A stretch of DNA of 64,000 bases, from assembly GCA_964036155.1 (NCBI GenBank), contig OZ038422.1:33441201-33505200 (forward strand), read 5' to 3'. The notes under the pieces are model-generated. The model was not told the DNA's origin. It ran no database searches and saw only the letters and a program-made list of their open reading frames with translations. Of this stretch, positions 47,999-60,663 are shown piece after piece. The position numbers were made by a program, and so were the translations under genes. The stretch is from Diploscapter coronatus (lineage: Eukaryota; Nematoda; Chromadorea; Rhabditida; Rhabditidae). Each line of letters starts with the position of its first letter. Positions within the stretch are counted from its first letter, which is position 1.

Positions 47999-50900
47999 AT
48001 GCCACCGAAGCGAGCGGCGAGCGGGCCCCAGAGTTCAACGTCCAGCGGAGTTGGAGCAACTTCGGGAGGTGGCAACTTCCAAATTGTTTTACTAAAAAGT
48101 TTGAGCTAATTTTAAAGATTCAAGATGTCAAATGAGAAATCACTCGAGCTTTACACAAATTCTTACGAAATAACCATGATTCTTCCTTAATTTCGAAATC
48201 CCAAAACTCAACTTCAGCCAATAAAGTGCCTGGAATGACGGCTCGGATGTTGGCGAACGCGGCGAAGGCGAATGGAGGAGGCGGCTCTTCTTCGTCGTCG
48301 AGTGACAGCGGAAATTCGGCTAGTGCTGCAGCTGCAGTGCCGACAACTTCGGGGAGAACCAGGTACCGTGAAAATTAACAATTTAAAGCTAGACTTCAAA
48401 TTTACCTTCGACCTAAAATGGTGCCTCCAGCGGTCCCTTGTAGTTTTTACCACTAAGTTATCCTTGCCTCTTGTAGTTTTAGTCACGTTTCTTTCTTTTC
48501 CTGTCGCTATTTTCCAGAATAGAAGGTAAGAACTTCAAGAGGCCCTTCTTGAAAAGTTCTTCCATTTTTTATAAATATTATTTTACTTTAAAAATTGCGA
48601 GCTTGGTTGGCACTTTAAAAAAAAACTACATTTTGATGATAAAACGACAATTGAGAAATGACGGGTTGACGTGAACTATCTTTTTCTACGCTATTTCTCC
48701 CTAATTTCATCCCTTCGCCTATCCCCAACTATAGCGAATTTCGTCTCGTCACTTCAAAATTGTCTAAAAACTAACGTTCTAATATCAAGGTCGCCGTTAG
48801 CACTGAATAAAAAACGTGAAAACTTTGATTCCAGAAGCAGCAGTCGAGTTAAACCCACCCCGAAAAAGGCAAAGACGACTCCTGCAGTTGCAGCTGCAGT
48901 GCCGAAGGCGAGTCGAGCGAAGCCCGCAAATGGAGGACCCGCGAAGGGCGTCAAGAGAAAGGCCATTCATCAATTGTCTGCTGTTGTTGATCAGGTGATT
49001 TTATCGATTTAAGGCAAAATGGTTGATAGGTTGAAATTTTAGAGATTTTTAGATGCCAAATACTGTAAATGTTGCCATTTTGCTTTACTCTCTAGTGGTT
49101 GAAGAAATCAAATTTTTGATTTTCCAGGGCACAGCGATCAAAGATGCCCCCTCGAAGAAAGTGTTCATCGTGGGCAAAGAGTTCGCGCAGGGCGGCTTTG
49201 GGCGGATCTACACTTGCAAAGAGGTAGGTTTCAGAGTTTTAGGTTGGATAAATTTCCTGTTTTTAGCACTAAAAGTGATATATAATATAATATTTGCTCG
49301 GTAAAATCGAATATTTGAAACACATCTTACGATTTTTACAAAAGAAGCAATGCTGGAATAGGGGCTTTAAAAAAGCTATTTTGGTAAACGAAACTTCTTG
49401 CTGATAATATGGAAAGGATGATCGAAAATCCTTCGTGCATTCCTAAATAAATAATAATTTTGAAGCATACATTTTGCAAATTTTGATTTTTTCTTCAAAT
49501 TGGAATATATTACGAATCCTTGAAGAACCCCACTATATTACCCTAAAAATGATTGTTTTGAAACATGTCTTTTTTGCAGGAAGGCACTCGCACCGATTTG
49601 GTATTGAAAATGGAGCCCTCTGGCAACGGTCCTCTGTTCACCGAGGTCAACGTCTTCCAGCGGATTCTCAAGCCCGACATGATTGAAGCTTTCATCAAAA
49701 AACAAAAGGGTTCGCATTTTATTTATTCTTTTTTTTTCAAAATTATGAGCTTTCTCTCACGGAAATATTTCTATCTTTTCAGTATATTTTTGGAAAAAAC
49801 ATTGAATTTTTTTCTGAAAAAAGATATTCCTCTAAAATCTATAAATGTGGAAAGAATGATTTTAAAAAAATTTTAAATATAAATTCTGATAAAGAAGTTT
49901 GTGTTCAGAGAATTTAGGACTAAAATGGCTGGGTATCCCGCACCTCATCGCGAGCGGCATTTTCGAATACAAGGACGAGAAAATGCGCTACCTCATCATG
50001 CCCAAGTACCATACCTGTCTCGAGGGCATCCGGGAAAAGGTACTAACTTGTTTATTTTTCCTATTTATAGTTCAAGAAATCGATAATCACTAGAGACTGC
50101 TCTTTAATGACTTTTATTTCTACTATGAAATATTTAGGGAAAAATTTATTTCTTTCGAAAATAGTGGGCAGTTATTAAGTAAAGGTGTGAAACGGCATTT
50201 TTTACTTTCTTTGTGAAGCATATATGAAAAATTATATCGTTAAATGTTTGATAAAATTTAGGGCCGATGAATTCAAAACTCAAATTGTAGAAGAAATAGC
50301 TAAATTTTGATTTCTACAAGTTTTGAAACGTATTTTTTTTAGAAAATGATTTTATTTCAGTCTGGCGGCAAGCTCGATGTGAAATCGACGTTCATCGTCG
50401 CGAAGAGCATCCTCCGCAGTCTGCAGTACATTCATTCAGTGGTGAGTAGAATTAATACTTGAAATTGTATCGACTAGCAGTGATCTTCCATCTAATTTAT
50501 TATGAAAATTCGATAAAGCCTATGAATTCATTTTTCGTTAATTTTGAATTGCCATGATTTGATTCAATGCAATGCAATGATCAGCTTCTTTTCGATTGCT
50601 TGTAAAACAATGACTAGCTTAGAAAAATCGTGCAGCTTATTGATTTTACAAAATCAATAATTTTCCAGGACTACACTCACGGCGACGTGAAAGCAGGCAA
50701 CATTCTGCTCGAGAAGGATAAGGATTTTTCCACTGCTGGTTTGTATTTTTAATTGTTTGGAAAAAATTAGATATATTTTTGCAGTTTTGGTCGATTTCGG
50801 ACTTGCCCGAATGGCTGCTAGCAACGAAGACAAACCGGATAAGAAAAGGGGTAACTTCAAAAATTGTTATTCATCAATATATTAGTTGGGATTTTTCTAT

Positions 50901-52571
50901 TTATTATATCTAAATTTTTTGCAACTTATTTGATTCTTTTATGAGCCAAAAGATTCGTCGTTTTCTTCAAATTACAGTAGCTTCCGAAATGACTAGTCTA
51001 GAGCCAAAGTTGCCCAACTGCTATTATTGAAAAATCGTACCTGTTTACCTGTCTTCTTCAATAGAAAAAGAACAATTTCGGTGCCTGCTTTATCTGTGGG
51101 CAGCTGTTTAAGCTATTTTGATAAGAAGATTTAATTTTTTTCGCCAACTTGGAAGCCGCACGACATTTAAGACCTCAAGACGTACGAAATAGCGTGGGAA
51201 AATAAGTCCCATCACCCAATACTCTATCCAAACCATACATCATTTCGTATGTCTTGAGGTCGTAAATGTCGTGCGGTTTCCAGATAGCCTTTTTTCTAAT
51301 TTTATATATTCAGCACATAACGGTACGTGCATCTTCACATCCCGCGATGCGCATCGCGGATGCCAGCCGTCGTTCCGCGGCGACATCGAAATTCTCGTCT
51401 ACAATCTCCTCTACTGGCTCACCGGCACGCTCCCTTGGCTGGTAAGGCGAATTTTCTGGACTCTTGTGTATTTTTCCTAATTTTTCAAGGGGGAGAATCA
51501 CTTGGAAAAAATGGAACAAATCAAACCCACCAGTTTTCTATCTTTTTCTAGGTTTTTTCGTTTTACATTAAAAGGCTCGAAATGGTAATGTTTTGTACAA
51601 GGAAAAATGATGTGGGTATTCTCTAATTTTGGTATAAATCGAAAATTAGACTTTGATGTTTCACCAAAATCATATATAAAATTCTATGTGGAAGCAAAGT
51701 TGATATTGGTTCTGTGCCAAAAATCAGGTCAGTATTTTCGCGTCCACGCAGTTTGAAATTTGCCAAAATGTGCTCATTTCAAGCAACGGAATTTTGTGAT
51801 TTTTCGGCTAGAAAATTTTTATTCTATTTTTCTTCAAAATAACATATTAACCACCTTGTTGACATTTCTGCCAAAAAATTTTGCCACCAACAACATTAAA
51901 TCGCCATATCTACTTGAGTACCCTCAATATAAGTTGCAAAAATACTCAGTTTACATAGTGAAGGTTCTAAGTGATGCATTCAAAGCGAAATCAATCTAGC
52001 GAAAAATACCTCGAAACATACTTTTGATCGACTCCTTTGAGAAATTCGAATCCAGACAGGTAGAAATGAGATCGTGAGATCGGCCTAACAAAAATTGCTA
52101 CTATTTGAAAATATCACAAAACCTTTGATTGGTTCATTTTTCTAGAAATTCGAATCGGACCCGGACCGAGTCTACCAGGAGAAGGAGTCGTTCTGCAAGT
52201 CTTCGGCAACCAACGTCAAAAAACTCCTCGACCCCATCGATGCCAAGGCCTCCAAGGCTGTTCAGGTAGATTTTTTTCTAATAACTATTATTTTTAATTT
52301 TTGACTACCTTTTATGCGCTTCAAAAGTATTTCATCTTTTAGAGTTTAGTCAGATAATAGTAAATAATAGACACTTCCCGGGTTTCACGCCTTCAATAAA
52401 CTACACAAAAAAAGACCTCTAATAATTCGACAATTACTCACCATTCTGCCGCTGGAATTTTAATTTTTTAAATAAACTCAAAAATTTCAGACTCTGTTGG
52501 AAATTGCACTCAAATGCGACTACAAAGACGTACCCGACTACACGGCGATGCTCAAGGCCATCAATAATTGA
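47999..52571 (+). CDS. vrk-1: Vaccinia-related kinase (VRK-1-like Ser/Thr kinase)
   Basis: Twelve exons give 425 residues: 47999-48068, 48218-48362, 48835-48994, 49128-49223, 49580-49709, 49909-50039, 50361-50441, 50669-50738, 50785-50850, 51314-51441, 52146-52265, 52491-52571. VRK1 kinases are nuclear and phosphorylate BAF and other chromatin proteins to control nuclear envelope assembly. The first 125 residues are low-complexity, Ala/Ser/Lys-rich ([40 protein letters not shown]) and look like a nuclear, DNA-binding tail. The kinase starts at about 137: [18 protein letters not shown] (P-loop), VLKMEP (Lys167), [11 protein letters not shown] (Asp277; HGD in place of HRD is the VRK hallmark), VDFGLAR (Asp298), then [19 protein letters not shown]. 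The protein ends right after the kinase fold; many VRK1 proteins instead carry a C-terminal basic tail. Confidence 0.93.
51148..51283. repeat. Foldback element, family C copy 2
   Basis: Near-perfect arms of about 40 bp run from CTTGGAAGCCGCACGACAT to GTCGTGCGGTTTCCAG. The inner part has TACGAAATAGCGTGGG and CCAATACTCTATCCA, as in copy 1. It lies in VRK intron 9. Confidence 0.9.
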
Positions 52572-55310
52572 GAACGTCATAAGTTTTTTTCCCTTTAAAT
52601 TTAACTCCTGTCACAATCTCTACCCATTTTTAATCTAATTTATTTTCACTTAACTTTATTCGGGATCTGCCATAATCTCAATATTATTTATTTTATTGAT
52701 TCTTGCAAGATTTGAAGTTTTCACTTATTTTTCTCCTAAAATTCTATCTTTGTATGAATTTACGGTCAAATCGAAAATATTCTTTTCTTTAAAATTCTTC
52801 CCATGCGTGACAGTGTCACTTCAGATAACTTATTATTGATCTAAAATTGTAAATTCAGTGGTAATTTTCTAGGGTTTTGATTTGATTTTATCCATGATCT
52901 TCCAAAACTTATCAATTTAAAAGCAAGTATCTCGGCTAGTATTTGACGATTTCTGTAAAATTGCGTTATCTTTGAATGAAGACGTCTTTAAAAAATGTTT
53001 TAAAAATGATGAATAATTGTTGAAAGTTGATCTATTTTAGTTTTAGTTGAATTTTCAGGTTTTTCCCCATAATTGCACGTAGTTGTGATCTAAATTGGTA
53101 CATTTCATTGTGGAAATGCAATATTTTCAAAAGGGGGTTTCATATATTCTCTTTGATAGAGAGCCATTGAATGTCCCTTTTGTATAGTCAAAGATTGAAA
53201 ATGTTGGATTTTTGTCCAAAATCCAAAACTCACGAGGTTTATCGAACTGAAATAATGATAGGCTTTGGATTATTCTAGCCCGTTTTCAGTTTCTATGTTT
53301 TAACATGAGATTAGATATTGTTTTCTACGTTCGGAAGTGAATCCGAAAATTGCCACCTTGGTAGTTGACAAATGGGTGGCTCTATGCAGCTGTCTGAAAT
53401 AAGGCAAGAATAAAACAGCGATAATCAATTCCTCACTTCTTTTATGGAAAAAAGAAAGAGATTATCGTCTTTGGTAATACGGTAATTATGGAGTACAGTA
53501 ATCTGAATAACTTGTTTTGATGTCGTTGTTTTACTTTATCCTGTATCTAGTATAGAAGAATCACAGTGGAAAAGTCGATTAAGATAAAAGTTTGCATATC
53601 TTTAAATTTGTGTGAAATATATCTAATGACCGACTGGTTGAAGAATACGATAGATATCAGATTCAAAAGAAGCGTAACTTTAAATGGAGATTGGTTGATT
53701 TTTATGAGAAAGTATCGTATTTATTCGGGAGAAATATCACGGAAAGGATAAGAAATACAGCCCGACATATGGTGTCGGTCGCAGTTTAATCATTTTCCAT
53801 ATTAGTGGCTATCAATCGTTTTTCATTCCCTTAGAAAAACAGCTATCTGGTTTATAATCACAACGGCATTTTATCGTTGATATGGTTTATATTTGATTTC
53901 TACATCAAGAAATCAACACATTAGGAACTTTGCTGCCAACAGATATTTCTCAAAGATGAAAGGCTGTGAGAAACAAGATAAGAAAAATACAAGGAACATG
54001 CTTCACGTGAATAAAGATGCATTAGCAGGAATATTGAAATTCTCGTGAAACATTTTCGAAAAGAAAAACAAATTGTAGAATTTTCTCGATCTTCCAATTC
54101 AAATACAGATCGGGATAAGGTTTCCGCTGAAAAAGTGGTGGTATTTATTATTTACGTAAAAAATTCTGAAGGTTTTGCAAATCATAGATTTTAAAAATTA
54201 TTTTATTGATGCATTTCTTACTTTTGCGTTTCGTGATAGAATACAAAGAAATTAAGAACAAGTCAAGTTGAATGAGTAATCGAATCAATGAACAACTGTC
54301 TCCGAATTTCCCCGAGGAAATTCAGGATTTTTTTGTCTTTTTCTCCGGGAAATTCAATACCAAAATCCGGAATTGCGTCATGCAATTCAACACGATTTTT
54401 ACTTGATTTTTGCCTGACTTCGATCGTTAGAATCAGAGGTTATTGTTGATAGGAAGCTGCAAGAATTGATACGATTTTTACTCCAAGAAGAGTCGAATTA
54501 AATGAAAATGCAGGAAAACCCTAAGAAAATAACATAAATTTACAAAATGTTGAAAATTCACTGAAATAAAGCTGATCTTCATTATTTTATAGCAGAAAAG
54601 GCAAGTTTATCAAACACATCCATTAATTTTTAGGTTTTACAAAGTTTATCGTTTGATCTAAACTTTTCAAGCCCGAGGATTTTGATTTTCACGTTTCCCA
54701 CTTCCAGGAACTGAAAATTTTGTGCATTTCGAATTCGTCGAAATTATTTTGACACGTTTGAGCTGAGCTATTCCGTGAATTTTTCAAATTGACAGATGAA
54801 ATCTAGAATGTTTTCACCAGCAAAGGCCTGCAAAAATTCGGTCCCAATCTGTCGGACTCGAATAAAATCCGATGAATACAAAATGAGAAGGGAAAATAGT
54901 GTGCACTGCGCACTGAAAAATCTCACTCAGTAGAAAGGAAAAGATAGGCATTTGAACCGCGAATGTATTTAGCAGCCAGTTTTATACCAGTATCCCTTTT
55001 GGTTGGGTAGATTTTTAGATTACTTTAGATAAAGGTTGATAAAAATCGAATATGTTGTTCTGAAACTTGATTTGGACAGCAGATTTTTATTGTTCAGTAT
55101 AAGAATTGGGAAATGTTTATTATCACAACTTTCAATAATATAGCTTGACCATAATGCTAAAAATTAATATTTTTCCATTTTTCAACTTATCTCCGAAAAA
55201 GGAAATTTTCGATCTATCATCGTTTTCTGATAAGATAATTTAACCGTAGCTTGGTGGATTCTTGGAAAAAGGGAAAAAAGAAAGGTTCGAATCTAAAATC
55301 CACAGACCCT

Positions 55311-55324
55311 GCGCGCGCGCGCGT
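55311..55324. repeat. GC dinucleotide microsatellite
   Basis: A run of GC repeats ends in GTGT. It is unusual in this AT-rich setting. Confidence 0.8.
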
Positions 55325-58300
55325 GTTAATGCAGAACTAAATCGTGCATACCAAATGAAGGAGGATATTCAAAGAAGGAAAGAATAGAGGGACACAAATA
55401 CAGAGTGAATTGCAACGAGAAGAAAGTGAGAGAAATGGAGAAGAAGAAGAATGAGCATTTCTCAAGTCAATGAGAAGATATTCTAGCCGGTTTTGATCGG
55501 ATTACGGTGGCTATTTTGTTGTCCACATTTGACATCATGGAATTTTCGGAAGCTCAAAGAATATGTTTCAAACTGATTTAAGCGGCTACTGTGCGCCTCG
55601 TTACTTTTATTTGGGGATTTCGAAGCTCGAACTTACTTTTAATTATGAGTTCGATTGAGGTCGAGTCCTAAAATTTTCAAATCGCTGCATTACTTCAAAA
55701 TTATACATCATTTATACGTCATTTAATACAGCAATTTCAGAAAATTTGTATGATTTTTATTTTTTTATTCTGAAGGCTCTCTCAATTATTACGAAGTTTG
55801 ACAATGATACTGGTTGAAAGTGTTGTGCTGCGTCGTGTGGTTTTCTGCGGCTTGTCTGATAGATGAGAAGCTTTATAGAGAGGCAGAAAATGAGAAATAG
55901 CGGTTTGAAATGAGATAATCTAGAAACGTAAAATGGAGAGATAACATGAATAAAGATAACAGCGGGATGAGCCATTGAGTGATAATGATTCATACAAATA
56001 TCAGCTGGCCATGGGTGATAGACAACTGATAAGGGAAATATATCAGGATTTGGAGAGAGGGAAAGATAAAGATTAGTGAAATAATGAAAGAAGACGAGAG
56101 GGTTAGAGAAAAAGGAGAAATAGTGCTGAGAGATAAAATTAAGGATAGAAAGAGGAGGAATAGTCTATGAAAAGTAGAGATAAAAAGATAGAAATTAGGA
56201 AATAGTGATAAAAATAAGAGAAGAAAGATTTAAAAAGTGATAAGATGATACGAAGCCAGGCAAATGCTCGAATCCCTCATTAACCAATAGGATTCAGAGC
56301 CGATTGTTTTTGAAAATCTTACGTCATTTTGTACAATTTTATTATCTCGTTCTTTTTTGATTTTCATTTGTTTAAATCAGTAATCAGTAACATCAATGGA
56401 CCTGTTTGTATCATCAATTAGCAATTTTTCCCCCTTTTCTGCAGGACTAATTTGGTGGTCTTATTTTCGAAGTTTCGAACGAGAAAATAATGGTTTCGGA
56501 ACTGAGAACCTGGTGTTTTGATAGAAATATTATTGGAACAACTTTTTCAGCAATTTTAGAATGGTATAATTTTTATGGTTAGGTTAGTTGTATGAAGGGT
56601 CACAGTTAGCCTATTTTGTAAACTTTACTCCGCTTTTTAATTCGCACTCTTTATATTATTGAATGGTGATATGTTTGATATTTTATCCCAGCCGATTTTC
56701 GAAAGTTTATGATAAGCATATGGCTAGAGATTGTCGGTCACGCTTGCAGAGAAGTAGAGGAAAGTTGACATGAAGTGTTTTTCTACGGATGTAGTGATAA
56801 ATTGATAATGGAAAAGAAAAACAAGGAGGATCGTGCTAAACCTGAACCTGTTTTCGAGTGATGCTTCTCTAGCACAGAGCTAGAGATGAGGGAAGTGGAG
56901 AGGGTAGAGAAACACAAAATGACGAGAGATAGAGTGAATTAGAGAGAGAAGAGAAGGAAAACACATCAATGAGAGGGTCAGTCGATTGATAATGGACAGA
57001 CAGAAGTGTGTGAACAACCAAATTGAGAGAGGAAAGATGTTGACAACACCCCGAAAATGGAAGAGGAGAAAATAGGAAAGGAGTTGGAAAATTTGAAAAT
57101 AATCAGGAAAATTGAAAAATCACATTTTGTTCGACTTTCTGATGATAGAAAATCTGTATTTTTCCTGATAAAACTTCATGAAGTACAACTTTATTTGACG
57201 TAATAAATTTGCTAGAAATTCAGGTTACTATCGGTGTTAGGTAGCGTCAAAATCGGTTAACCAAGCAACTTTATTAGCGCTGTAAAACTTGAAGTTCAAC
57301 CTTTAAACGTAGAATTTATCGGTCTCTGAAAAACATTATTTCGATTTGACAGTTCTAAACAAGGTTAGAGACTGAAAATTGTCTCAAATTGGCCATTTTC
57401 GCCTGTAAATTTGCTGAAAATCAATATCGCTCTCTAAACTTCAGAATGAAACACTCGATTTTCACTACAATTTGGGAACTTGCCGAAAAACGCCTGATTT
57501 AGCCTTGACACAAAGTGATTCATCTGCCTTTGAAGAAAGACCGTTCCGAAAAATAGGCAAAGTGACCGAACTAGGTTGGAAATTATCTCGAACTGTTTTC
57601 GAACTTCTATACTTTAGCATAGGAGCAAATATTCTGATGATCTGAACTATTGTTCCAGTTTAGCGAGAGTATGGCTCTGAGTATCGCAGGCTATTTTGTA
57701 GGTTCCATTCTTTAAAATGGGAGGAAAGATCATTCTGATTGTTACGATCAAGTTCGAGAAAAATATTTAAATATTTTAGCCTGTTTTGGAAATTGCATTT
57801 TAAAGCATAGGAAGAGACGTATTTTTGACGTCTCGATTTTCGGAAACTAGCACGTAAGCACTAAACATAATGTTCGAGTGCAAAGAGTTGTTCGGTTTTT
57901 AATTAGACGGGAAATTGGAATCGAACTACGGTAAATTAGCGCTAATTCGCATGGACAAAATCATAGTGGAAATTCGCGAAATTTGCAGGAAACGTTTTTT
58001 TTTGAAAAATAGTCACAATTTATATAGAAAATAAATAGTATTGATTGAAATTTCATATGCAAAATGAAGATTTTAGAAAGAATTTTATGTTGTAAACTAT
58101 TTTTTTGAAAATGGCTAAATTTGGCAGAAAATATTATTTATCGATCAAAATTTCAACTTAAAATGATAAAAATTTTATTTCATTGATTAATTTTGGAAAT
58201 TCTTTGTGGTGCAATCATGACAATCAGAAATCACATGAAAAATGCATTCATCAAATTCTTTAATTTTCACGCGAAAAAATGCTTTTCATTTTTTGACAAT

Positions 58301-59016
58301 TATTAAATTTCGACAAATAAAATATTTAAAAGAAAAAACGAAACGAGAAATATGTGATTAGTTTTTTTCTGAAATTTATTAAATTCTCCACTTTTGGCTG
58401 AAACCCAAGAAAAAATCAACCTTTTCAGATTAAATTGGAAAAATCACATCCTGCGGTTTATTATAATTTAGAAATCATTCAAATAATCATCTGATCAAAC
58501 TAAACCTAATTTGTTAAATAAAATTTTAGAAAATCCCTAAAATGCCTAAGAATGGTGAATATGCTAAATTCATACAAGGGAATCCCTGAGGAACTTGAAT
58601 TTCAAATAAAATCAAATCTCGTTCCGGTCATATTTAGAAATCTTCATAGCAACATACTGGAAAACGAAACTCGGGGAACTCGCGGAATCAGAGCTGATCA
58701 GAGAGCTTCTAGCAAAATTTTACAAAATAAAATACCCCAACCATTTTCAGATCTCTATTCTAATACATAAAAACTAGAGTGTTTTAATAAAACGGTTAGA
58801 AATGATTGAAACTGCATGTAGCCATGTAGCCAGTGCTAGTTCAGTTTTGTAAGCTGAAATCACTTTTGATTTTTCTGCGTCTTTTCTTTGTCGATTTACT
58901 TATCTCTAACCTTTTCTCCCTGCTATCTTTCTGTCTCTTTTCTCGTTCCACTATTTCTTCTCGTCTTTTTCTCGGCACCCCCTGTGATTCGTGTAGTTTA
59001 TCGCTTGCCTTCTGTT

Positions 59017-59143
59017 GGCCACGCCCACTTGTCCCTGCATTTCAGCCATTCCACACGGTTCATACCAAACATTCTTGTCGTGCCCATCTCTTCTCTCTGT
59101 AATTCTCTTCATCAATCGACTACCGACGAAAAGGGGCGTGGCC
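59017..59143. repeat. Inverted pair of GGCCACGCCC / GGGCGTGGCC
   Basis: A 10-bp inverted repeat is spaced by about 107 bp in otherwise CT-rich sequence. GC-rich blocks of this kind are scattered in worm intergenic DNA. Confidence 0.55.
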
Positions 59144-60598
59144 TAAGTTGGAAATTTGCAACCAGTAGGCGGAGCTAATTTGAAGACCAACTTGAAGATA
59201 TATTAAATTTGAGTTGCAAGGTAAGTAAAGGAATTTGAAATGCTAGAAATTGAATCAAATTTGGATTACTACTATAAAAAGAAACTTGATCTTCATAAAA
59301 TTTTGCTAAATATCAAGTCTATCTTAATCTGAGTGCATAATTTTCTCTATGATATTTTAGAAAAGTCCGTATAAAGTAATTGTGCGCATTATTTTTGAGA
59401 GTACCCAATTTTACTGCAACCCCTTGCAAAATTGTCGAGTATTTTTGCCCAATTAGTTTGCAAGCTTGACTTCTTGTTTCATTCTTTCCCCTCTTCTTGG
59501 ATGAATCGTCAAATTGGGGTCTTTTATAGCTGCTTCTGCTGCTTCATTCCATTCATTTCATTCACCGATATCCTTGGTATTTTTCGTTTTCTTTCCCTAC
59601 CTCGCTCTCTCAAAACCCCCATACCATTTTTCTTTCTCTCTTTCTAGCTTCTTTTTCGCTTCTTATAAACGCACACTATTTCGCCGCCGATTTCTCGTCT
59701 CCTTTGTTCATTTTGCTATGTTTGGTGGTCAATTATTCTTCCTTTCCGAAGAGTAATTCTCTTTCTCTATTCCATTTTTGGAAGGACTAAAACCATCTGC
59801 CTTATCCGAAAAGGAAGAAAATAGCGCACGAAATCGAGAGGGCCAGAGAGTCAGGACAAAGGGCACGCACTGTCTGACTGTCTGCTCTCTCTCTCAAACA
59901 AAGACTATTTCCCCGAACCATGCTCATGGCATGCAGCAGGCTCTAGGCCTTATAAGGCGAAACGACAGATGAACTGTCATCCCTTATGGGGAAGAGGAGG
60001 CTAAGCTATTTCGGCCCAGACCAACCTCTTGCCCTATCCATGAAAAGGAAGGGTAAATGCTGCGAGATACGATTGCTGGGATTAGGAAGCTAGGAAATTG
60101 GAACAATTTTAGATGTTTGATGAAGATCAAATTTTGGAATATTATTTTTCAAAGAATAATAATTTTTAGCGTATATACTGGAACTTATTAAATTATTATT
60201 TCTTTTCGAACTAAGATTTCGAAATTTACTCGTTTACCCTATGGGAAATAAAGTCGTTTTTTCGACAGTTCCACTTTTCAAAACTTCACAATAATTGCGC
60301 GATGTTTTTTCTTAATTTTATCGTTAATGAAGTCGATTTTTTAGTGTTCGCGCAGTATAGTGTTTTTCTGGAACGTTTTTCGAGAAGGGAAAGGCAGACA
60401 GATGAAGATGAAGGTCATTTCTTGGCTGTATCCCATTTTACCCACCCTTAGAAAGAAACTCCAATCTTCCTTTTTACTTATTTGGTGCTGCGCGAAAAGG
60501 TAATGGAATGAGCGAGGCGAGAAAGAATTTGAAATCGAGAGAGAACGAGGCGGTGGCAGAATTGCGAAATCGCCGAAGTTCTACGGGAAATCATAAAA

Positions 60599-60663
60599 AT
60601 GGTTACCGAAAACAGTTCCGATTTATATGATGATGTTCGGGGCAAGTTTAATGAAATTGCGAA
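60599..60663 (+). CDS. Candidate first coding exon of an unknown gene
   Basis: ATG opens MVTENSSDLYDDVRGKFNEI and ends at GCG AA|GTGAGT, an ideal nematode donor. An acceptor TTTCTTCAG ending at 61380 starts a segment in the matching phase (NANDVFSRLKQFAFYFGRFV) that reaches a donor-like AGA|GTAAAT. I recognise no family. Against it, another frame from 60508 to 60630 (MSEARKNLKSRENEAVAELR) is also open over the same bases. Confidence 0.3.

Larger units (their letters stand above)
52572..60598. other. Gene-poor region
   Basis: This 8 kb has no ORF I can call a gene. A possible VRK poly(A) signal is at 53409. The plus strand is purine-rich at 55.3-57.1 kb (GAGAGA, AGAAAG runs) and pyrimidine-rich at 58.87-59.7 kb. 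ORFs in the latter are CT-driven Leu/Ser/Phe strings. It may be the upstream region or first introns of a gene to the right. Confidence 0.5.

Noticed and set aside
58833..59178. ORFs around the GGGCGTGGCC pair
   Set aside because: Translation is driven by CT runs, with no recognisable motif and no splice structure.
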